DNA of 64,000 nucleotides from Rodentibacter sp. Ppn85 (GCF_001999335.1 NZ_MLHS01000012.1:1-64000), one strand, 5' to 3'. Numbered from the stretch's first letter, positions 1 through 11,140 are shown. Made by a program: numbers and translations. Notes: generated by a model not told the origin, from the sequence alone.

Positions 1-252
1 TTACGTTTAGCACGAGGATTTATTCTGGTAAAAGAAAAATGTAAAATCCGGTGGAAAATTAGGAAATTTTCCATTTATTTTTGATATAAAATACTAAACA
101 ATATCCCACCATTTCAAAGATTATTTTTCCTGCTATCAACTTTTTCAAGGTTTAATCAATTATAAGTTTATTTTTACTGCATTTTTATTCATTTATGAAA
201 TTTGTTACACTAGCGACTAATTTTAGCGGTAATGTGGTTAGATTCCTTTTTT
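1..252. other. Upstream region of yoaA
   Basis: AT-rich, no supported gene end from the left neighbour. A weak promoter-like TTGTTACACTAG lies around 200-215. Confidence 0.4.
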
Positions 253-2163
253 ATGAGTAAAGTTACAAAAGTTTTTGCTGAAAGCGGTGCATTAAGCCAA
301 CATATTAAAGGTTTTCACCCACGTGTTGAGCAGCTGGAAATGGCGCAAGCTATCGAAACCGTTCTTTCTGAAAAAAGCATATTAGTGGTAGAAGCCGGCA
401 CTGGCACCGGAAAAACTTTTGCTTATTTAGCTCCGGCATTACTTTCCGGTAAGAAAACTATTATTTCTACCGGCTCTAAAAATCTCCAAGATCAATTATT
501 TAATCGTGATTTACCGGCAATAAAAAAAGCCTTAAGTTACACAGGAAAAACAGCTTTACTTAAAGGTCGATCTAATTATTTGTGTTTAGAACGTTTGGAA
601 GGTTTAATTGCCCGGGGAGTGTTAGGAGATAAATCGGTACTGGAAGATTTATTTAAAGTTCGTCAGTGGAGCACTTCAAGCAAAACAGGGGATTTGGCCG
701 AGTGTACCGATCTTGCAGAAGATAGCCCGATTTTATCCCAATTAACCAGTACGGCAGAAAATTGTCTTGGCTCTGATTGCCCGAATTATTCGGATTGTTA
801 CGTTGCACTGGCACGAAAAAGAGCCCTCAATGCAGATATTGTAGTAATCAATCATCATTTGTTTTTTGCAGATATGGCAGTAAAAGAAAGTGGTTTTGGT
901 GAGCTCATCCCACAAGTAGAAAATATTATTTTTGATGAAGCTCATCAATTACCTGATATTGCCAGTCAATATTTTGGGCAATCTGTGAGTTCTCGACAAT
1001 TTTTTGAACTTTGTAAAGATATTAACATTGTTTACCATACGGAATTAAAAGATCTGAAACAGCTAAGCAGTGCGGCGGATACTTTACAAAAAACAGTACA
1101 AGATTTTCGTTTATTATTAGGAGAAGGAAATCTACGTGGTAATTGGCGTGAAATATTGAGGCAAAGTGCGGTCAAAAAATCATTTAAAATTCTCATTGAG
1201 AAATTATCTTTTTTGTCCGAAGTCATTAAATTAGCTTTAGGACGTTCACAAACACTAGATAATATTTTTGAGCGGGTTGAGAATTTAAAAGACTATTTAC
1301 AGCGTTTACTTGAAACGGATCGCATTGGTTATTGTTATTGGTATGAAACTTTTGCTCGCCAATTTGCTTTGCATATCACTCCTTTAACGGTTTCGGATAA
1401 ATTTGGTGAACAGCTGAAAACGAAGCAAGCAGCTTGGATTTTTACATCCGCTACTTTAGAAGTCGGTGGGACATTTGACCATTTTTGTCATCGTTTAGGA
1501 ATTGAAAGTGCACGCCAGCTTATTTTACAAAGTCCGTTTAATTATGCTGAACAAGCATTATTGTGTGTGCCACGCTATTTGCCAAATACAAACCAAGTCA
1601 ATACACAAGCCGAGTTGGGTAAAATGTTGTTACCGGTTATTGAAGCCAATCAAGGGCGGTGTTTTGTTCTTTGTACTTCCTATGAAATGATGCGTAATTT
1701 AGCAGGATATTTTCGTTCAAATAGCCGATTATCAATACTGCTACAAGGTGAAATGCCAAAAACGACCTTATTGGAACAATTTACAGCTAATCAAAATACA
1801 GTGTTAGTTGCAACATCAAGCTTTTGGGAGGGGATTGATGTGCGTGGTGATGCACTTTCTTTGGTTATTATTGATAAGCTTCCCTTTATGTCACCTGATG
1901 AACCCTTACTTAAAGCGCGTATTGAGGATTGCCGTTTACAAAGTGGAAATCCGTTTAATGATATTCAAATTCCTGAAGCCGTAATTACATTAAAGCAAGG
2001 TGTAGGGCGTTTAGTTCGTGATATTACGGATCGTGGTGTCGTGATTATTTGTGATAATCGCCTTGTGATGCGTCAGTATGGTGAAACGTTTTTAAAAAGT
2101 TTGCCAAATTTAAGCCGTACCCGGGATCTCAACAAAGTGATACAATTCCTACAAAATAAATAA
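253..2163 (+). CDS. yoaA: ATP-dependent DNA helicase YoaA (DinG/XPD family)
   Basis: Superfamily 2 helicase of the Fe-S XPD/DinG group, which in Escherichia coli works with the HolC clamp-loader subunit on damaged forks. The protein shows Walker A AGTGTGKT near residues 48-55, a DEAH box within IFDEAHQLP, the cysteine cluster CLGSDCPNYSDC expected for the 4Fe-4S site, and motif VI QGVGRLVR near the C-terminus. About 636 residues, usual for YoaA. The frame also allows an ATG at 232; I chose 253 because the shorter N-terminus aligns with the E. coli protein I remember, though neither start has a strong ribosome site. It is followed at once by tsaB. Confidence 0.93.
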   Translation: MSKVTKVFAESGALSQHIKGFHPRVEQLEMAQAIETVLSEKSILVVEAGTGTGKTFAYLAPALLSGKKTIISTGSKNLQDQLFNRDLPAIKKALSYTGKTALLKGRSNYLCLERLEGLIARGVLGDKSVLEDLFKVRQWSTSSKTGDLAECTDLAEDSPILSQLTSTAENCLGSDCPNYSDCYVALARKRALNADIVVINHHLFFADMAVKESGFGELIPQVENIIFDEAHQLPDIASQYFGQSVSSRQFFELCKDINIVYHTELKDLKQLSSAADTLQKTVQDFRLLLGEGNLRGNWREILRQSAVKKSFKILIEKLSFLSEVIKLALGRSQTLDNIFERVENLKDYLQRLLETDRIGYCYWYETFARQFALHITPLTVSDKFGEQLKTKQAAWIFTSATLEVGGTFDHFCHRLGIESARQLILQSPFNYAEQALLCVPRYLPNTNQVNTQAELGKMLLPVIEANQGRCFVLCTSYEMMRNLAGYFRSNSRLSILLQGEMPKTTLLEQFTANQNTVLVATSSFWEGIDVRGDALSLVIIDKLPFMSPDEPLLKARIEDCRLQSGNPFNDIQIPEAVITLKQGVGRLVRDITDRGVVIICDNRLVMRQYGETFLKSLPNLSRTRDLNKVIQFLQNK

Positions 2164-2175
2164 TTGAGAAAAATA

Positions 2176-2886
2176 ATGACAAATTTAACTTTATTAGCAT
2201 TAGATACTTCTACTGAAGCATGCTCTGTCGCATTGCTAAACAAGGGGGAAAAAACATATCTAAGTGAATTGGCTCAACGTAGTCATACAAAACGTATTTT
2301 ACCGATGATAGATGAAATTTTGGCAAATTCCGGAATTCGCTTGGCTCAAGTTGATGCCCTTGCCTTTGGTCGCGGCCCCGGGAGTTTTACCGGAGTTAGG
2401 GTAGGCGCAGGAATTGCACAAGGATTGGCTTTTGGGGCAAATCTACCGGTTATTCCTATTTCAAATTTAACAGCAATGGCTCAGGCAGCTTTCGAATTAC
2501 ATCAAATGGAAAATGTTGCAGCAGCTATTGATGCGAGAATGAGTGAAGTTTATTTTTCTCAACTTAAACGAGAAAAAGTGCGGTCAGATTTCGGCGAATT
2601 TTTTCAGTGGCACGAAGTGATTGCAGAACAGGTTTGTTCGCCTGATCAGGTTATGGCTCAATTTACCGATGAGACGGCTTTTCGGGTAGGAACAGGTTGG
2701 AATGCTTATCCGCAGTTTTCTGAAAAAAATTTTATCGGTACGGATATTGAATTGCCCAATGCTTTCTACATGCTGGAATTAGCTCGTGTGAATTGGTTGC
2801 AAAAAGAAGTAATTTCAGCATTAGAGATTGAACCTATTTATTTACGTAATGAGGTTACCTGGAAAAAATTGCCGGGACGCAAGTAA
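2176..2886 (+). CDS. tsaB: tRNA threonylcarbamoyladenosine biosynthesis protein TsaB
   Basis: TsaB (YeaZ) is the inactive-paralogue partner of TsaD; with TsaE it helps make the t6A modification next to the anticodon of ANN-decoding tRNAs. The N-terminus LLALDTSTEACSVALL and the segment RGPGSFTGVRVG are typical of the ASKHA-fold family. About 236 residues, normal length. A TTG twelve bases earlier keeps the frame open, but the ATG at 2176 fits the family start. It lies 12 bases after the yoaA stop, so the two are probably cotranscribed. Confidence 0.95.
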   Translation: MTNLTLLALDTSTEACSVALLNKGEKTYLSELAQRSHTKRILPMIDEILANSGIRLAQVDALAFGRGPGSFTGVRVGAGIAQGLAFGANLPVIPISNLTAMAQAAFELHQMENVAAAIDARMSEVYFSQLKREKVRSDFGEFFQWHEVIAEQVCSPDQVMAQFTDETAFRVGTGWNAYPQFSEKNFIGTDIELPNAFYMLELARVNWLQKEVISALEIEPIYLRNEVTWKKLPGRK

Positions 2887-2911
2887 TTTTCTTAAATGGT
2901 AGGAGGCGCTT

Positions 2912-3454
2912 ATGAGAGTAAAAGTAACACTATTTTTAATTGCATTTTCTTTCTTATTAACAGGTTGCATTACATCACCTCAAGGCTTAGAGAAAAATAG
3001 ATTTTCTATTACGGATTATCGTGTTATCTCTCCGCAAGATCTGAATTGTCGCTGTAAAACCGTGCGTTTAGGCGGGAAAATTATTCAATCGGAAATTTTA
3101 CCGAATAAAACGAAAATTGAAGTATTAAGCTTACCGATTTCTAATTATTCGGGTAAACCTATCTTAGAGTCACAATCCCAAGGACGTTTTATTGCTTATT
3201 TTGACGGTTTTGTTGATCCGGAGAATCTGAAAGATGGCTATATTACTCTGGGTGGCGTTTTATCTGGAAAAGAAGAGGGCAAAATTGAGCTGGCTAATTA
3301 CTCTTATCCGGTTGTTCAAATTGAAAATTATCGCCTTTGGACATTGACTAGACACTATTATTACCCGCCGGATAATTGGAATGATTGGTTTTTTGGGGAT
3401 TGGCGCTATCGTCCATGGCATAACGAGCCGGAAATTCGCTATTATTTAAATTAA
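2912..3454 (+). CDS. slp: Slp-family outer membrane lipoprotein
   Basis: Small lipoprotein of the Slp/YeaY family. Residues 1-19 form a signal peptide with lipobox LLTGC and the lipidated cysteine at about residue 19, followed by a soluble domain rich in beta-strand-like sequence. The C-terminal part is strikingly aromatic (many Tyr and Trp over the last 30 residues). The start is preceded by a strong ribosome site, TAGGAGGC. The order tsaB-slp-fadD-rnd matches enterobacteria and Haemophilus. The family's function is poorly defined beyond envelope association and stationary-phase or starvation expression. Confidence 0.88.
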   Translation: MRVKVTLFLIAFSFLLTGCITSPQGLEKNRFSITDYRVISPQDLNCRCKTVRLGGKIIQSEILPNKTKIEVLSLPISNYSGKPILESQSQGRFIAYFDGFVDPENLKDGYITLGGVLSGKEEGKIELANYSYPVVQIENYRLWTLTRHYYYPPDNWNDWFFGDWRYRPWHNEPEIRYYLN

Positions 3455-3497
3455 GTGATAGAATCTGCCGTCGATTTTCCAACTATAAGGTCAATAA

Positions 3498-5186
3498 ATG
3501 GAAAAAATTTGGTTTCAAAATTATCCAGAAGGTGCTGAAAAATATCTGGATACTTCAAAATATGAATCAATTTTAGATATATTTAATAAAGCGATTCGTG
3601 AACATCCTGATCGACCGGCATATATTAATATGGGGCAGGTTCTTACTTTTCGTAAATTAGAAGAGCGTAGTCGGGCTTTTGCAGCTTATTTGCAAAATGA
3701 ATTTAAATTAAAACGCGGTGATCGTGTAGCATTAATGATGCCGAATTTGTTGCAATATCCTATCGCACTCTTCGGTATTTTACGGGCCGGTTTAATCGCC
3801 GTGAATGTCAACCCGCTTTATACTCCGCGTGAACTTGAACATCAATTACAAGATAGCGGTGCGGTGGCAATAGTTGTTGTTTCAAATTTTGCTTCTACAC
3901 TTGAGAAAGTCGTTTTTAATACTGATATAAAACACGTCATTTTAACCCGAATGGGCGATCAACTTTCCTTTGGTAAGCGTACATTGGTTAATTTTGTAGT
4001 GAAATACATCAAAAAATTAGTACCAAAGTATAAATTACCTGATGCCGTTACCTTCCGTGAGGTATTAAGTATTGGTAAACACCGTCAATATATTCAACCT
4101 GAAGTGTCACGCAATGATCTTGCGTTCCTGCAATATACAGGCGGAACAACAGGTGTAGCTAAAGGAGCGATGCTTTCCCATGGAAATATTATTACCAATG
4201 TTTTCCAGGCAAAATGGATCGCAGAGCCTTTCATCGGTGATCATGCTCATGCCCGTTCGGCTATTCTTGCATTACCGCTTTATCATGTTTTTGCTTTAAC
4301 CGTGAACTGTTTACTTTTCCTTGAACTCGGTGTCACGGCTATTTTGATTACAAATCCGCGTGATATTGATGGTTTTGTTAAAGAGTTAAAAAAATATCGT
4401 TTTGAAGCTATTACAGGAGTGAATACGCTATTTAATGCGCTATTAAATAATGAAAATTTCAAAGAAGTTGATTTTTCGGCATTAAAACTTTCTGTTGGTG
4501 GTGGTATGGCTATTCAGCAATCTGTCGCTACTCGTTGGCACGATTTAACCGGTTGTAACATTATTGAAGGCTATGGTATGACGGAATGCTCCCCCCTTAT
4601 TGCTGCGTGTCCGGTAAATGTAGTGAAGCATAACGGGACTATCGGTGTACCTGTGCCAAATACGGATATAAAAATTATCAAAGATGATGGCACAGAAGCG
4701 AATATCGGCGAAGCAGGAGAATTGTGGGTAAAAGGTGAGCAAGTGATGCAAGGTTACTGGCAGCGTTCTGAAGCAACGAATGAAGTATTGAAAGATGGCT
4801 GGATGGCAACCGGCGATATTGTAGTTATGGATGAAAGCTACAGTTTGCGTATTGTGGATCGCAAAAAAGATATGATCTTGGTTTCCGGTTTTAATGTTTA
4901 TCCGAATGAAATTGAAGATGTTGTAATGCTTAATTATAAAGTTGCGGAGGCTGTGGCGATTGGCGTACCGAACGAGATTTCAGGCGAAACCATTAAAATT
5001 TTTGTAGTGAAAAAAGATGAAAGTCTTACGCGTAATGAACTTCGTCAGCATTGCCGTCAGCATTTGACAGGCTATAAAGTACCGAAAGAAATTGAGTTTC
5101 GAGATGAATTACCTAAAACAAATGTTGGAAAAATATTACGCCGTATATTACGAGATGAAGAAATTACTAACCGACTAACGCATTAA
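3498..5186 (+). CDS. fadD: Long-chain-fatty-acid--CoA ligase
   Basis: Acyl-CoA synthetase of the adenylate-forming superfamily; it activates exogenous long-chain fatty acids with ATP and CoA at the inner membrane. The P-loop-like A3 motif [12 protein letters not shown] lies near residues 213-224, GYGMTECSP near 354-362, and WMATGDI plus the hinge VDRKKDMI and PNEIE follow in the C-terminal lid. At 562 residues it equals E. coli FadD. In Pasteurellaceae, which commonly lack a full beta-oxidation set, it more likely feeds exogenous fatty acids into phospholipid (inference). Confidence 0.95.
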   Translation: MEKIWFQNYPEGAEKYLDTSKYESILDIFNKAIREHPDRPAYINMGQVLTFRKLEERSRAFAAYLQNEFKLKRGDRVALMMPNLLQYPIALFGILRAGLIAVNVNPLYTPRELEHQLQDSGAVAIVVVSNFASTLEKVVFNTDIKHVILTRMGDQLSFGKRTLVNFVVKYIKKLVPKYKLPDAVTFREVLSIGKHRQYIQPEVSRNDLAFLQYTGGTTGVAKGAMLSHGNIITNVFQAKWIAEPFIGDHAHARSAILALPLYHVFALTVNCLLFLELGVTAILITNPRDIDGFVKELKKYRFEAITGVNTLFNALLNNENFKEVDFSALKLSVGGGMAIQQSVATRWHDLTGCNIIEGYGMTECSPLIAACPVNVVKHNGTIGVPVPNTDIKIIKDDGTEANIGEAGELWVKGEQVMQGYWQRSEATNEVLKDGWMATGDIVVMDESYSLRIVDRKKDMILVSGFNVYPNEIEDVVMLNYKVAEAVAIGVPNEISGETIKIFVVKKDESLTRNELRQHCRQHLTGYKVPKEIEFRDELPKTNVGKILRRILRDEEITNRLTH

Positions 5187-5202
5187 GTTTTATAATCTAA
5201 CC

Positions 5203-5228
5203 ATGGGATAGCAATATCCCATTTTTGT
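5203..5228 (+). terminator. Rho-independent terminator after fadD
   Basis: The inverted repeat TGGGATA/TATCCCA with a GCAA loop is followed by a T-run interrupted by one G. It lies between fadD and rnd. Confidence 0.75.
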
Positions 5229-5252
5229 TTTTTTAATCTAAGAGATAATGTC

Positions 5253-6407
5253 ATGATAAAAGAATGCCAAGAGCCATTGCATTTTTCATTGATCACAACA
5301 AATCAGGCTCTGAGTGAAATTTGTCAATTAGCACGCCAAAAAAGAGCGGTTGCTTTAGACACTGAATTTGTGAGGGTATCGACTTATTTTCCGAAACTTG
5401 GCCTGATTCAACTTTATGACGGGGAAAAAGTTTCTCTGATTGACCCTTTAAGTATCAGCGATTTTTCGCCTTTTGTGGAATTATTGGCTAACCCGGATGT
5501 GCTTAAAGTGCTTCATTCTTGTAGCGAGGATTTGGTTGTTTTCTTGCAGGAGTTTGATCAATTACCCCAACCAATGATTGATACGCAAATAATGGCACGT
5601 TTCCTTGGATTAGGAAATTCAGTGGGGTTGGCAAAACTAGCGCTAAATTATTTAAACATCAAAGTGGATAAAGGCGCGACTAGAACAAATTGGATTAAAC
5701 GCCCTTTATCGGAAACCCAACTGCATTATGCGGCAGGCGATGTGTGGTATTTGTTACCGATTTACTATTGTTTACAAAAAGAACTCTCGGCAACACCTTG
5801 GCAAAATGCTGTGCAAGCAGACTGTGAACTTGCGTTATCAAAAATCAATAAAATGCAAACACGTGATGCGGAAAGCGCTTATTTAGATATTCCAAATTCG
5901 TGGAAACTTAATCCATTGGAACTTGCCCGACTAAAAATTTTAGCGCAATGGCGACAAGAGGTGGCAATAGAACGCGATTTGGCGCTTTCTTATGTGGTTA
6001 AGTCAGAAAATTTATGGAAAGTAGCAAAATATAATCCGCGTAATACCTCGGAAATGCTGGAAATGGGGCTTTCCAATAATGAAGTAAGAGTACGGGGTAA
6101 GCGGATTTTACAGCTCTTGGCAAAGGCGCGTCGGGTATCACCTTATGATTATCCGAAGCGGATCGTGCGCATTGCCGATGATCCCCGTTATAAAAAGACA
6201 ATTCGTCTCTTACAAGAAAAAGCGTATGAGCTAACGCCTCAAGGACTAACATTAGAAATTTTAGCCAGTAAACGAAGTTTAGAAGAGTTAATCAAATGGG
6301 TTTGGCGATACAATGAATCACCGGATAAATTGCCGGATTTATTGGTTGGTTGGCGTAGAGAAATAGGATTACAACTTTTAGCTTTGTTGAAATCAATAGA
6401 AATTTGA
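5253..6407 (+). CDS. rnd: Ribonuclease D
   Basis: 3'-5' exoribonuclease that trims tRNA precursors and other small RNA 3' ends. The N-terminal DEDDy exonuclease domain shows ALDTEFVR (Exo I) near residue 35 and the Exo III region HYAAGDVWYL near 158-167. The rest contains one or two HRDC-type helical domains with the expected basic segments. 384 residues, close to the family size of about 375. It follows fadD as in E. coli and ends at a bidirectional USS-pair terminator shared with pta. Confidence 0.95.
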   Translation: MIKECQEPLHFSLITTNQALSEICQLARQKRAVALDTEFVRVSTYFPKLGLIQLYDGEKVSLIDPLSISDFSPFVELLANPDVLKVLHSCSEDLVVFLQEFDQLPQPMIDTQIMARFLGLGNSVGLAKLALNYLNIKVDKGATRTNWIKRPLSETQLHYAAGDVWYLLPIYYCLQKELSATPWQNAVQADCELALSKINKMQTRDAESAYLDIPNSWKLNPLELARLKILAQWRQEVAIERDLALSYVVKSENLWKVAKYNPRNTSEMLEMGLSNNEVRVRGKRILQLLAKARRVSPYDYPKRIVRIADDPRYKKTIRLLQEKAYELTPQGLTLEILASKRSLEELIKWVWRYNESPDKLPDLLVGWRREIGLQLLALLKSIEI

Positions 6408-6417
6408 AAATATGAAA

Positions 6418-6453
6418 AAAATGACCGCACTTCCGTAAGTGCGGTCATTTTTA
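6418..6453. terminator. Bidirectional terminator made of an inverted USS pair
   Basis: Arms ATGACCGCACTT (6421-6432) and AAGTGCGGTCAT (6437-6448) flank a 4-base loop, with A-run and T-run on the two sides. It can end rnd (+) and pta (-) transcripts. Each arm carries a 9-bp uptake signal. Confidence 0.9.
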
Positions 6454-6466
6454 TATAAGTTTTGGA

Positions 6467-8605
6467 TTAACTCTGGGTAGCTTGGATTGCAGTTAATGCA
6501 ATGGTGTAAACAATATCGTCCACCAACGCACCACGCGATAAATCATTCACCGGTTTACGCATACCTTGCAACATTGGGCCGATAGAGACTAAATCTGCAG
6601 AACGTTGTACCGCTTTGTAAGTCGTATTACCGGTGTTTAAATCAGGGAATACGAATACGGTCGCTTTACCCGCAACAGGTGAATTCGGTGCTTTAGAGCG
6701 AGCCACATCTTCCATCACCGCCGCATCGTATTGTAATGGGCCGTCGATCAGTAAGTCAGGGCGTTTTTCCTTAGCAATTCTTGTTGCTTCTTTCACTTTT
6801 TCCACATCTGCACCGCTACCTGATGTGCCGGTAGAGTAGGAGATCATCGCCACTTTCGGATCAATACCAAAGGCTTTTGCCGAATCGGCGGATTGAATTG
6901 CAATTTCGGCCAGTTGTTCAGCAGTTGGATCAGGATTGACCGCACAGTCGCCGTAAACTAAAACTTGATCCGGTAGCAACATAAAGAAAATGGAAGACAC
7001 GATTGAGCTGCCCGGTGCGGTTTTGATAATTTGCATTGGCGGTCTGATCGTGTTTGCAGTGGTGTGAACTGCGCCGGAAACTAAACCGTCTACTTCGTTT
7101 GCTTCCAACATCATTGTTCCCAGAACAACGGTATCTTCTAACTGTTCACGTGCGGAGGCTTCAGTCATTCCTTTTGCTTTGCGTAACTCGACAAGACGAT
7201 CTACATACTTTTCACGAACGTCGGCAGGATTGATGATCGTAATACCTTGACCCAATACCACGTCTTGCGCTTCGGCAACACGTTTAACATCATCAGGGTT
7301 GGCTAATAATACACATTCTGCAATACCGCGCTCAGCACAAAGTGCGGCAGCTTTAATTGTGCGAGGCTCGTCACCTTCAGGAAGAACGATGCGTTTTTTT
7401 GCTGCTCGAGCAAGTTCGGTTAATTGGTAACGGAATGCCGGCGGTGAAAGACGACGTAAACGTGTTGAAGCGGCAACTAAATTGTCTATAAAGATATTGT
7501 CGAATTGTTCGCTGGTATAACGTTTGATATTTTCAATGCGTTCTTTATCATCACTCGGTACTTCAAGATTAAAGCTCTGTAAAACGAGTGCGGTTTGCCA
7601 AGTGTTACCTTCAATACGGAAAATCGGTAATTTAGTGCTTTCAAAAGCGTGTTGACATAATTTTTTGATTTGTGCATCAATTTTATAGCCGCCGGTTAAT
7701 AAAATACCACCGATTTCGACACCGTTCATTGCTGCAAGGGCGGCTGCGACTAAAACATCGGGGCGATCCGCCGAAACCACTAATAAACTACCGGTACGGA
7801 AATGCTCTATCATATTTGGCAAGCTTCTAGCGCAGAAAGTGATGCCGCGAATACGGCGGTTGATATCGCCTTCGTTAATAATGGCTGCGCCAAGATGTTT
7901 AATAATATCTAATGCACGAGTTGCAATTAATTCCGCTGACCAAGGCACGCAAGCCAATAATTTAATCGGGCTGTTTGTGAACAGTTTATTGATTTCCGCC
8001 TCGCTGTTATGGCTATGTTGGAAAGAATCAAAAATTTCGGTTAAATCAGGGCGGGTACGACCGGATTCATCGACAGGTGCATTGAATTTATTGACCACAA
8101 CACCAAGAATATTCGGGTTGTTTTTTCCGCCGAATAATGATGCCGCCGCCTCAACGCGTTCTTTAAGTTGCTCCGGTGTTTCCGTTACCGGTGCGGCAAC
8201 TAAAATAATTTCAGCATCAAGTGCTTGAGCAATTTCATAGTTAATGCTATTGGCATAACCGTGTTTACGGGTTGGAATTAAGCCTTCAACAATGACAATT
8301 TCATTGTTTTTGGTTAGTTGTTGATGATTGGCGACAATTTTTTCCAGTAATACATCGGATTGATTTTTTCCGATTAAGGATTCGGCAACACTTAGCATAA
8401 ACGGTTCGGCAGTGTCGAGGTTAGTACTGGTACGAACGATTGAAGTGGTGCGATCTAATTTATCTTCGCCTGAACTCGGTTGAGAAATCGGTTTCATAAA
8501 GCCGACTTTTGCGCCTTTTTGTTCTAAAGATTGAATCAGACCGAGACTAATACTGGTAAGTCCAACTCCAGCGCTGACCGGAATTAAAATAATAGTACGA
8601 GACAT
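6467..8605 (-). CDS. pta: Phosphate acetyltransferase
   Basis: Converts acetyl-CoA and phosphate to acetyl phosphate and CoA; with AckA it forms the main acetate overflow pathway. 712 residues, the long enterobacterial type: an N-terminal P-loop/BioD-like domain ([19 protein letters not shown]), a central DRTGG-type domain, and the C-terminal catalytic PTA_PTB domain from about residue 390 ([22 protein letters not shown], shown here in part as [11 protein letters not shown], and [10 protein letters not shown]). It lies 67 bases after ackA on the same strand with a hairpin between them. Confidence 0.96.
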   Translation of the reverse strand: MSRTIILIPVSAGVGLTSISLGLIQSLEQKGAKVGFMKPISQPSSGEDKLDRTTSIVRTSTNLDTAEPFMLSVAESLIGKNQSDVLLEKIVANHQQLTKNNEIVIVEGLIPTRKHGYANSINYEIAQALDAEIILVAAPVTETPEQLKERVEAAASLFGGKNNPNILGVVVNKFNAPVDESGRTRPDLTEIFDSFQHSHNSEAEINKLFTNSPIKLLACVPWSAELIATRALDIIKHLGAAIINEGDINRRIRGITFCARSLPNMIEHFRTGSLLVVSADRPDVLVAAALAAMNGVEIGGILLTGGYKIDAQIKKLCQHAFESTKLPIFRIEGNTWQTALVLQSFNLEVPSDDKERIENIKRYTSEQFDNIFIDNLVAASTRLRRLSPPAFRYQLTELARAAKKRIVLPEGDEPRTIKAAALCAERGIAECVLLANPDDVKRVAEAQDVVLGQGITIINPADVREKYVDRLVELRKAKGMTEASAREQLEDTVVLGTMMLEANEVDGLVSGAVHTTANTIRPPMQIIKTAPGSSIVSSIFFMLLPDQVLVYGDCAVNPDPTAEQLAEIAIQSADSAKAFGIDPKVAMISYSTGTSGSGADVEKVKEATRIAKEKRPDLLIDGPLQYDAAVMEDVARSKAPNSPVAGKATVFVFPDLNTGNTTYKAVQRSADLVSIGPMLQGMRKPVNDLSRGALVDDIVYTIALTAIQATQS

Positions 8606-8637
8606 AATAACCCTTATTTATCTTTGATTTAAAATGA

Positions 8638-8663
8638 AAACTGCCGAGTTTTTCGGCAGTTTG
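8638..8663 (-). terminator. Intercistronic hairpin between ackA and pta
   Basis: AACTGCCGA/TCGGCAGTT form a stem with a short T-rich loop. On the minus strand the stem is followed by TTTTCATTTT. It may partly terminate or stabilise the ackA transcript, giving ackA more message than pta. Confidence 0.55.
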
Positions 8664-8672
8664 TCGAGGTGA

Positions 8673-9878
8673 TTAGAAACTGAGTTTTGCAGTATCTTGT
8701 GCAATCACTAATTCTTCGTTAGTAGGAAGAACGATAGCTTTAAATTTAGAGTCATCGGCGGTAATGACACCTTCGTTACCAAAACGGGCAGCAAGGTTGC
8801 GTTCTTCATCAATTTTAATGCCGAATAACTTTAAGTGATTTAATGTTAATTTGCGTACTTGGGCTGAGTTTTCACCAATACCACCGGTAAATGCAATCGC
8901 ATCTAAGTAGTCATCACCCAATATAGCCATATAAGCACCGATATATTTTGCTAATCGATAGCTATAAACATCTAATGCACGTTTGGCTTCCGGATGGGAT
9001 GGATTTTCGTAGTTATCTTCTGAATAACGGCAGTCGCTAGTTACTCCGGTTAAACCTAAAAGACCTGATTTTTTCACCAGAGTCTCTTCGATTTGATCCA
9101 TAGACATGCCTAAGTTCTTGTAAAGATAGAAGATAATTGCAGGGTCAATATCACCGCAACGGGTTCCCATTACTAAACCTTCTAATGGTGTTAACCCCAT
9201 AGACGTGTCGATACATTGACCATGACGAACAACAGACACGGATCCTCCGTTACCTAAGTGGCAAATAATGGTATTAACTTGTTCAACAGGTTTGCCCACA
9301 TATTTTGCCACTTCACGAGAAATAAAGAAATGGCTGGTACCGTGCGCACCATAGCGACGAACGCCGTTATCTTCATATAAAGAATACGGTAATGCGTATA
9401 AATACGCTTCTTCCGGCATCGTTTGATGGAAGGCCGTATCAAATACCGCAACGTTTTTATCTTTTAAGTGTGGGAATGCTTTAAATGCTTCACGAATACC
9501 GATTAAGTGTGCTGGGTTATGAAGCGGGGCGAATTGTGCCGCATCTTCAATATTTTTAATTACATCATCATTGATTAAAACAGACTTGGTATATTTTTCA
9601 CCACCGTGTACGATGCGGTGACCAATCGCGACGATAGCGTTTTTAAGCTCGTCCGTCATAATGTTTGAAGCGATAAAATCAAGTGCCTCTGTGTGTGCTG
9701 CGCCAGCACCTAAATCAGTATTACCCTTTTCGCCGTTAAGTTTCCATTTAATACGAGATTCAGGAAGGAAAAAAGCTTCAGCCAAACCGGATAATTTTTC
9801 TTCTCCTGTAGCAGGATCAAGAATTGCAAATTTTAACGAAGAGCTACCACAGTTAAGGATAAGAACAAGTTTTGACAT
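8673..9878 (-). CDS. ackA: Acetate kinase
   Basis: Makes ATP and acetate from acetyl phosphate. Starts [18 protein letters not shown], with the ASKHA phosphate-1 segment NCGSSSLKF. It also carries the acetate kinase signatures [10 protein letters not shown] and CHLGNGGS, and FTGGIGEN near the C-terminus. 401 residues from this ATG, the family length. The frame continues upstream to 9983, but that extension does not resemble the family and the ATG at 9878 is preceded by AAGGTTCCT. First gene of ackA-pta. Confidence 0.96.
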   Translation of the reverse strand: MSKLVLILNCGSSSLKFAILDPATGEEKLSGLAEAFFLPESRIKWKLNGEKGNTDLGAGAAHTEALDFIASNIMTDELKNAIVAIGHRIVHGGEKYTKSVLINDDVIKNIEDAAQFAPLHNPAHLIGIREAFKAFPHLKDKNVAVFDTAFHQTMPEEAYLYALPYSLYEDNGVRRYGAHGTSHFFISREVAKYVGKPVEQVNTIICHLGNGGSVSVVRHGQCIDTSMGLTPLEGLVMGTRCGDIDPAIIFYLYKNLGMSMDQIEETLVKKSGLLGLTGVTSDCRYSEDNYENPSHPEAKRALDVYSYRLAKYIGAYMAILGDDYLDAIAFTGGIGENSAQVRKLTLNHLKLFGIKIDEERNLAARFGNEGVITADDSKFKAIVLPTNEELVIAQDTAKLSF

Positions 9879-10097
9879 AGGAACCTTATATTTGATTAAA
9901 GTTAATAAAAATCCAATCAGAGAGATTGGACTGCAAAGTCGTGCATAGGATACACCTTTTATGCAATAAAATAAATTAATCAAGAAAGAAAAATCTAACT
10001 TCGGTCAAAGAAAAATGTAATTTGCATTAATTTGATAAGATAGAAATTCCAGATGAACTGGAGTATTATAAGTGCGGTTATTTTTGAGGGTGTTTTT

Positions 10098-10541
10098 ATG
10101 TCATTTTTTTCCGTTTTTAAGCAAGGACAGATTTATCTTAACACTTGGCCGAAAGAGGCTAAATTAGGGATCATTTTCCCTGAACACCGTGTCATAAAAA
10201 GCACGCGTTTTGCCCAAAATACGATGCCGTTAATTGCAGTATTCGCTATTGTTTGGCAACAGCTTTATGCTAAACACGATGTTATGGCTTTTTCTGCAGC
10301 GATTTTAACCGCACTTTTTGCCCTATTTATCCCCCTACAAGGGCTGTATTGGTTAGGTAAACGTGCAATATCGCCTTTGGAAGCGCAAAGTGCAACATGG
10401 TTTTACGATATTTGTGAGCGTTTGAGAAATATCCACGAATCCGTTCCGCCCTTACAAGGTAAACCCACCTATCAACATTTAGCCGAGGTTTTAAGAAAAG
10501 CGGAGCAGCGGTTGAATCGTACTTTTTGGGAAGAAATTTAG
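10098..10541 (+). CDS. yfbV: Inner-membrane protein YfbV (DUF412/UPF0208)
   Basis: Small membrane protein with two predicted transmembrane segments, near residues 40-60 and 70-90 ([12 protein letters not shown] region and [16 protein letters not shown]). E. coli YfbV has been linked to insulating the Ter macrodomain; the molecular role is unclear. 147 residues from the ATG at 10098. An upstream ATG at 10053 is in frame but adds a non-family leader. It lies divergently from ackA, the neighbour it also has in E. coli and Haemophilus. Confidence 0.88.
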   Translation: MSFFSVFKQGQIYLNTWPKEAKLGIIFPEHRVIKSTRFAQNTMPLIAVFAIVWQQLYAKHDVMAFSAAILTALFALFIPLQGLYWLGKRAISPLEAQSATWFYDICERLRNIHESVPPLQGKPTYQHLAEVLRKAEQRLNRTFWEEI

Positions 10542-10554
10542 TGAAATTTATATG

Positions 10555-10570
10555 ACGCAAACGTTTTCCT
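10555..10570 (+). promoter_or_regulatory. PurR operator upstream of cvpA-purF
   Basis: ACGCAAACGTTTTCCT matches the PurR consensus ACGCAAACGTTTNCNT at every defined position. It lies about 70 bases before cvpA, the arrangement known for the E. coli cvpA-purF operon, so repression with hypoxanthine or guanine as corepressor is expected. Confidence 0.9.
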
Positions 10571-10638
10571 TTTTACTTTATTTTTTGTAGAATACGCAGG
10601 CTGCTTTATGCAGCTCTTTTTTATTGAGAGATTTTTTA

Positions 10639-11130
10639 ATGATCGATTACATTATTATTGGCATTATCGCTTTTTCTATTCTTGTCAGTTTACTACGTGG
10701 TTTTGTACGCGAAGTGTTATCGCTTGCCAGCTGGGTAGTTGCATTTATAGTGGCAAGCCAGTTTTATCCTTACCTCGCAACTTATTTAACTCAAATCGAA
10801 TCCGTTTATGTACGGAACGGTACTGCAATTGGGATTTTGTTTGTTCTAACGTTAATTGTTGGCGGGATCATCAATTTTGTAATTGCACAGTTAGTTGATA
10901 AAACCGGATTAAGCGGTACTGATCGTGTATTAGGGGCAGCCTTTGGTTTATTACGCGGTGCACTAATTGTTGCGGCGATCTTATTTTTCTTGGATACCTT
11001 CACAAACTTTGAACAAACCGATTGGTGGAAAGAATCAAAACTTATTCCGCATTTTGGCTTCATTATTGAATGGTTTTTCCAACAACTTCAAGCGAGTTCC
11101 AGTTTCTTAAATTCAACACTTAATCAATAA
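10639..11130 (+). CDS. cvpA: Colicin V production protein CvpA
   Basis: Inner-membrane protein of about 163 residues with four predicted transmembrane helices, starting [21 protein letters not shown]. The family is needed for colicin V production in E. coli and affects envelope-stress and bile tolerance; its activity is unknown. A TTG at 10624 is an in-frame alternative start, but the ATG gives the family length. It sits between the PurR box and purF, with only 10 bases to purF. Confidence 0.93.
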   Translation: MIDYIIIGIIAFSILVSLLRGFVREVLSLASWVVAFIVASQFYPYLATYLTQIESVYVRNGTAIGILFVLTLIVGGIINFVIAQLVDKTGLSGTDRVLGAAFGLLRGALIVAAILFFLDTFTNFEQTDWWKESKLIPHFGFIIEWFFQQLQASSSFLNSTLNQ

Positions 11131-11140
11131 GGATCATGAA

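Noticed and set aside
1..100. Partial coding sequence at the left edge
   Set aside because: Short open frame without family similarity, not enough to call.
7839..8228. 129-residue open frame on the plus strand inside pta
   Set aside because: Antisense shadow of a well-supported gene; no ribosome site and no family signature.
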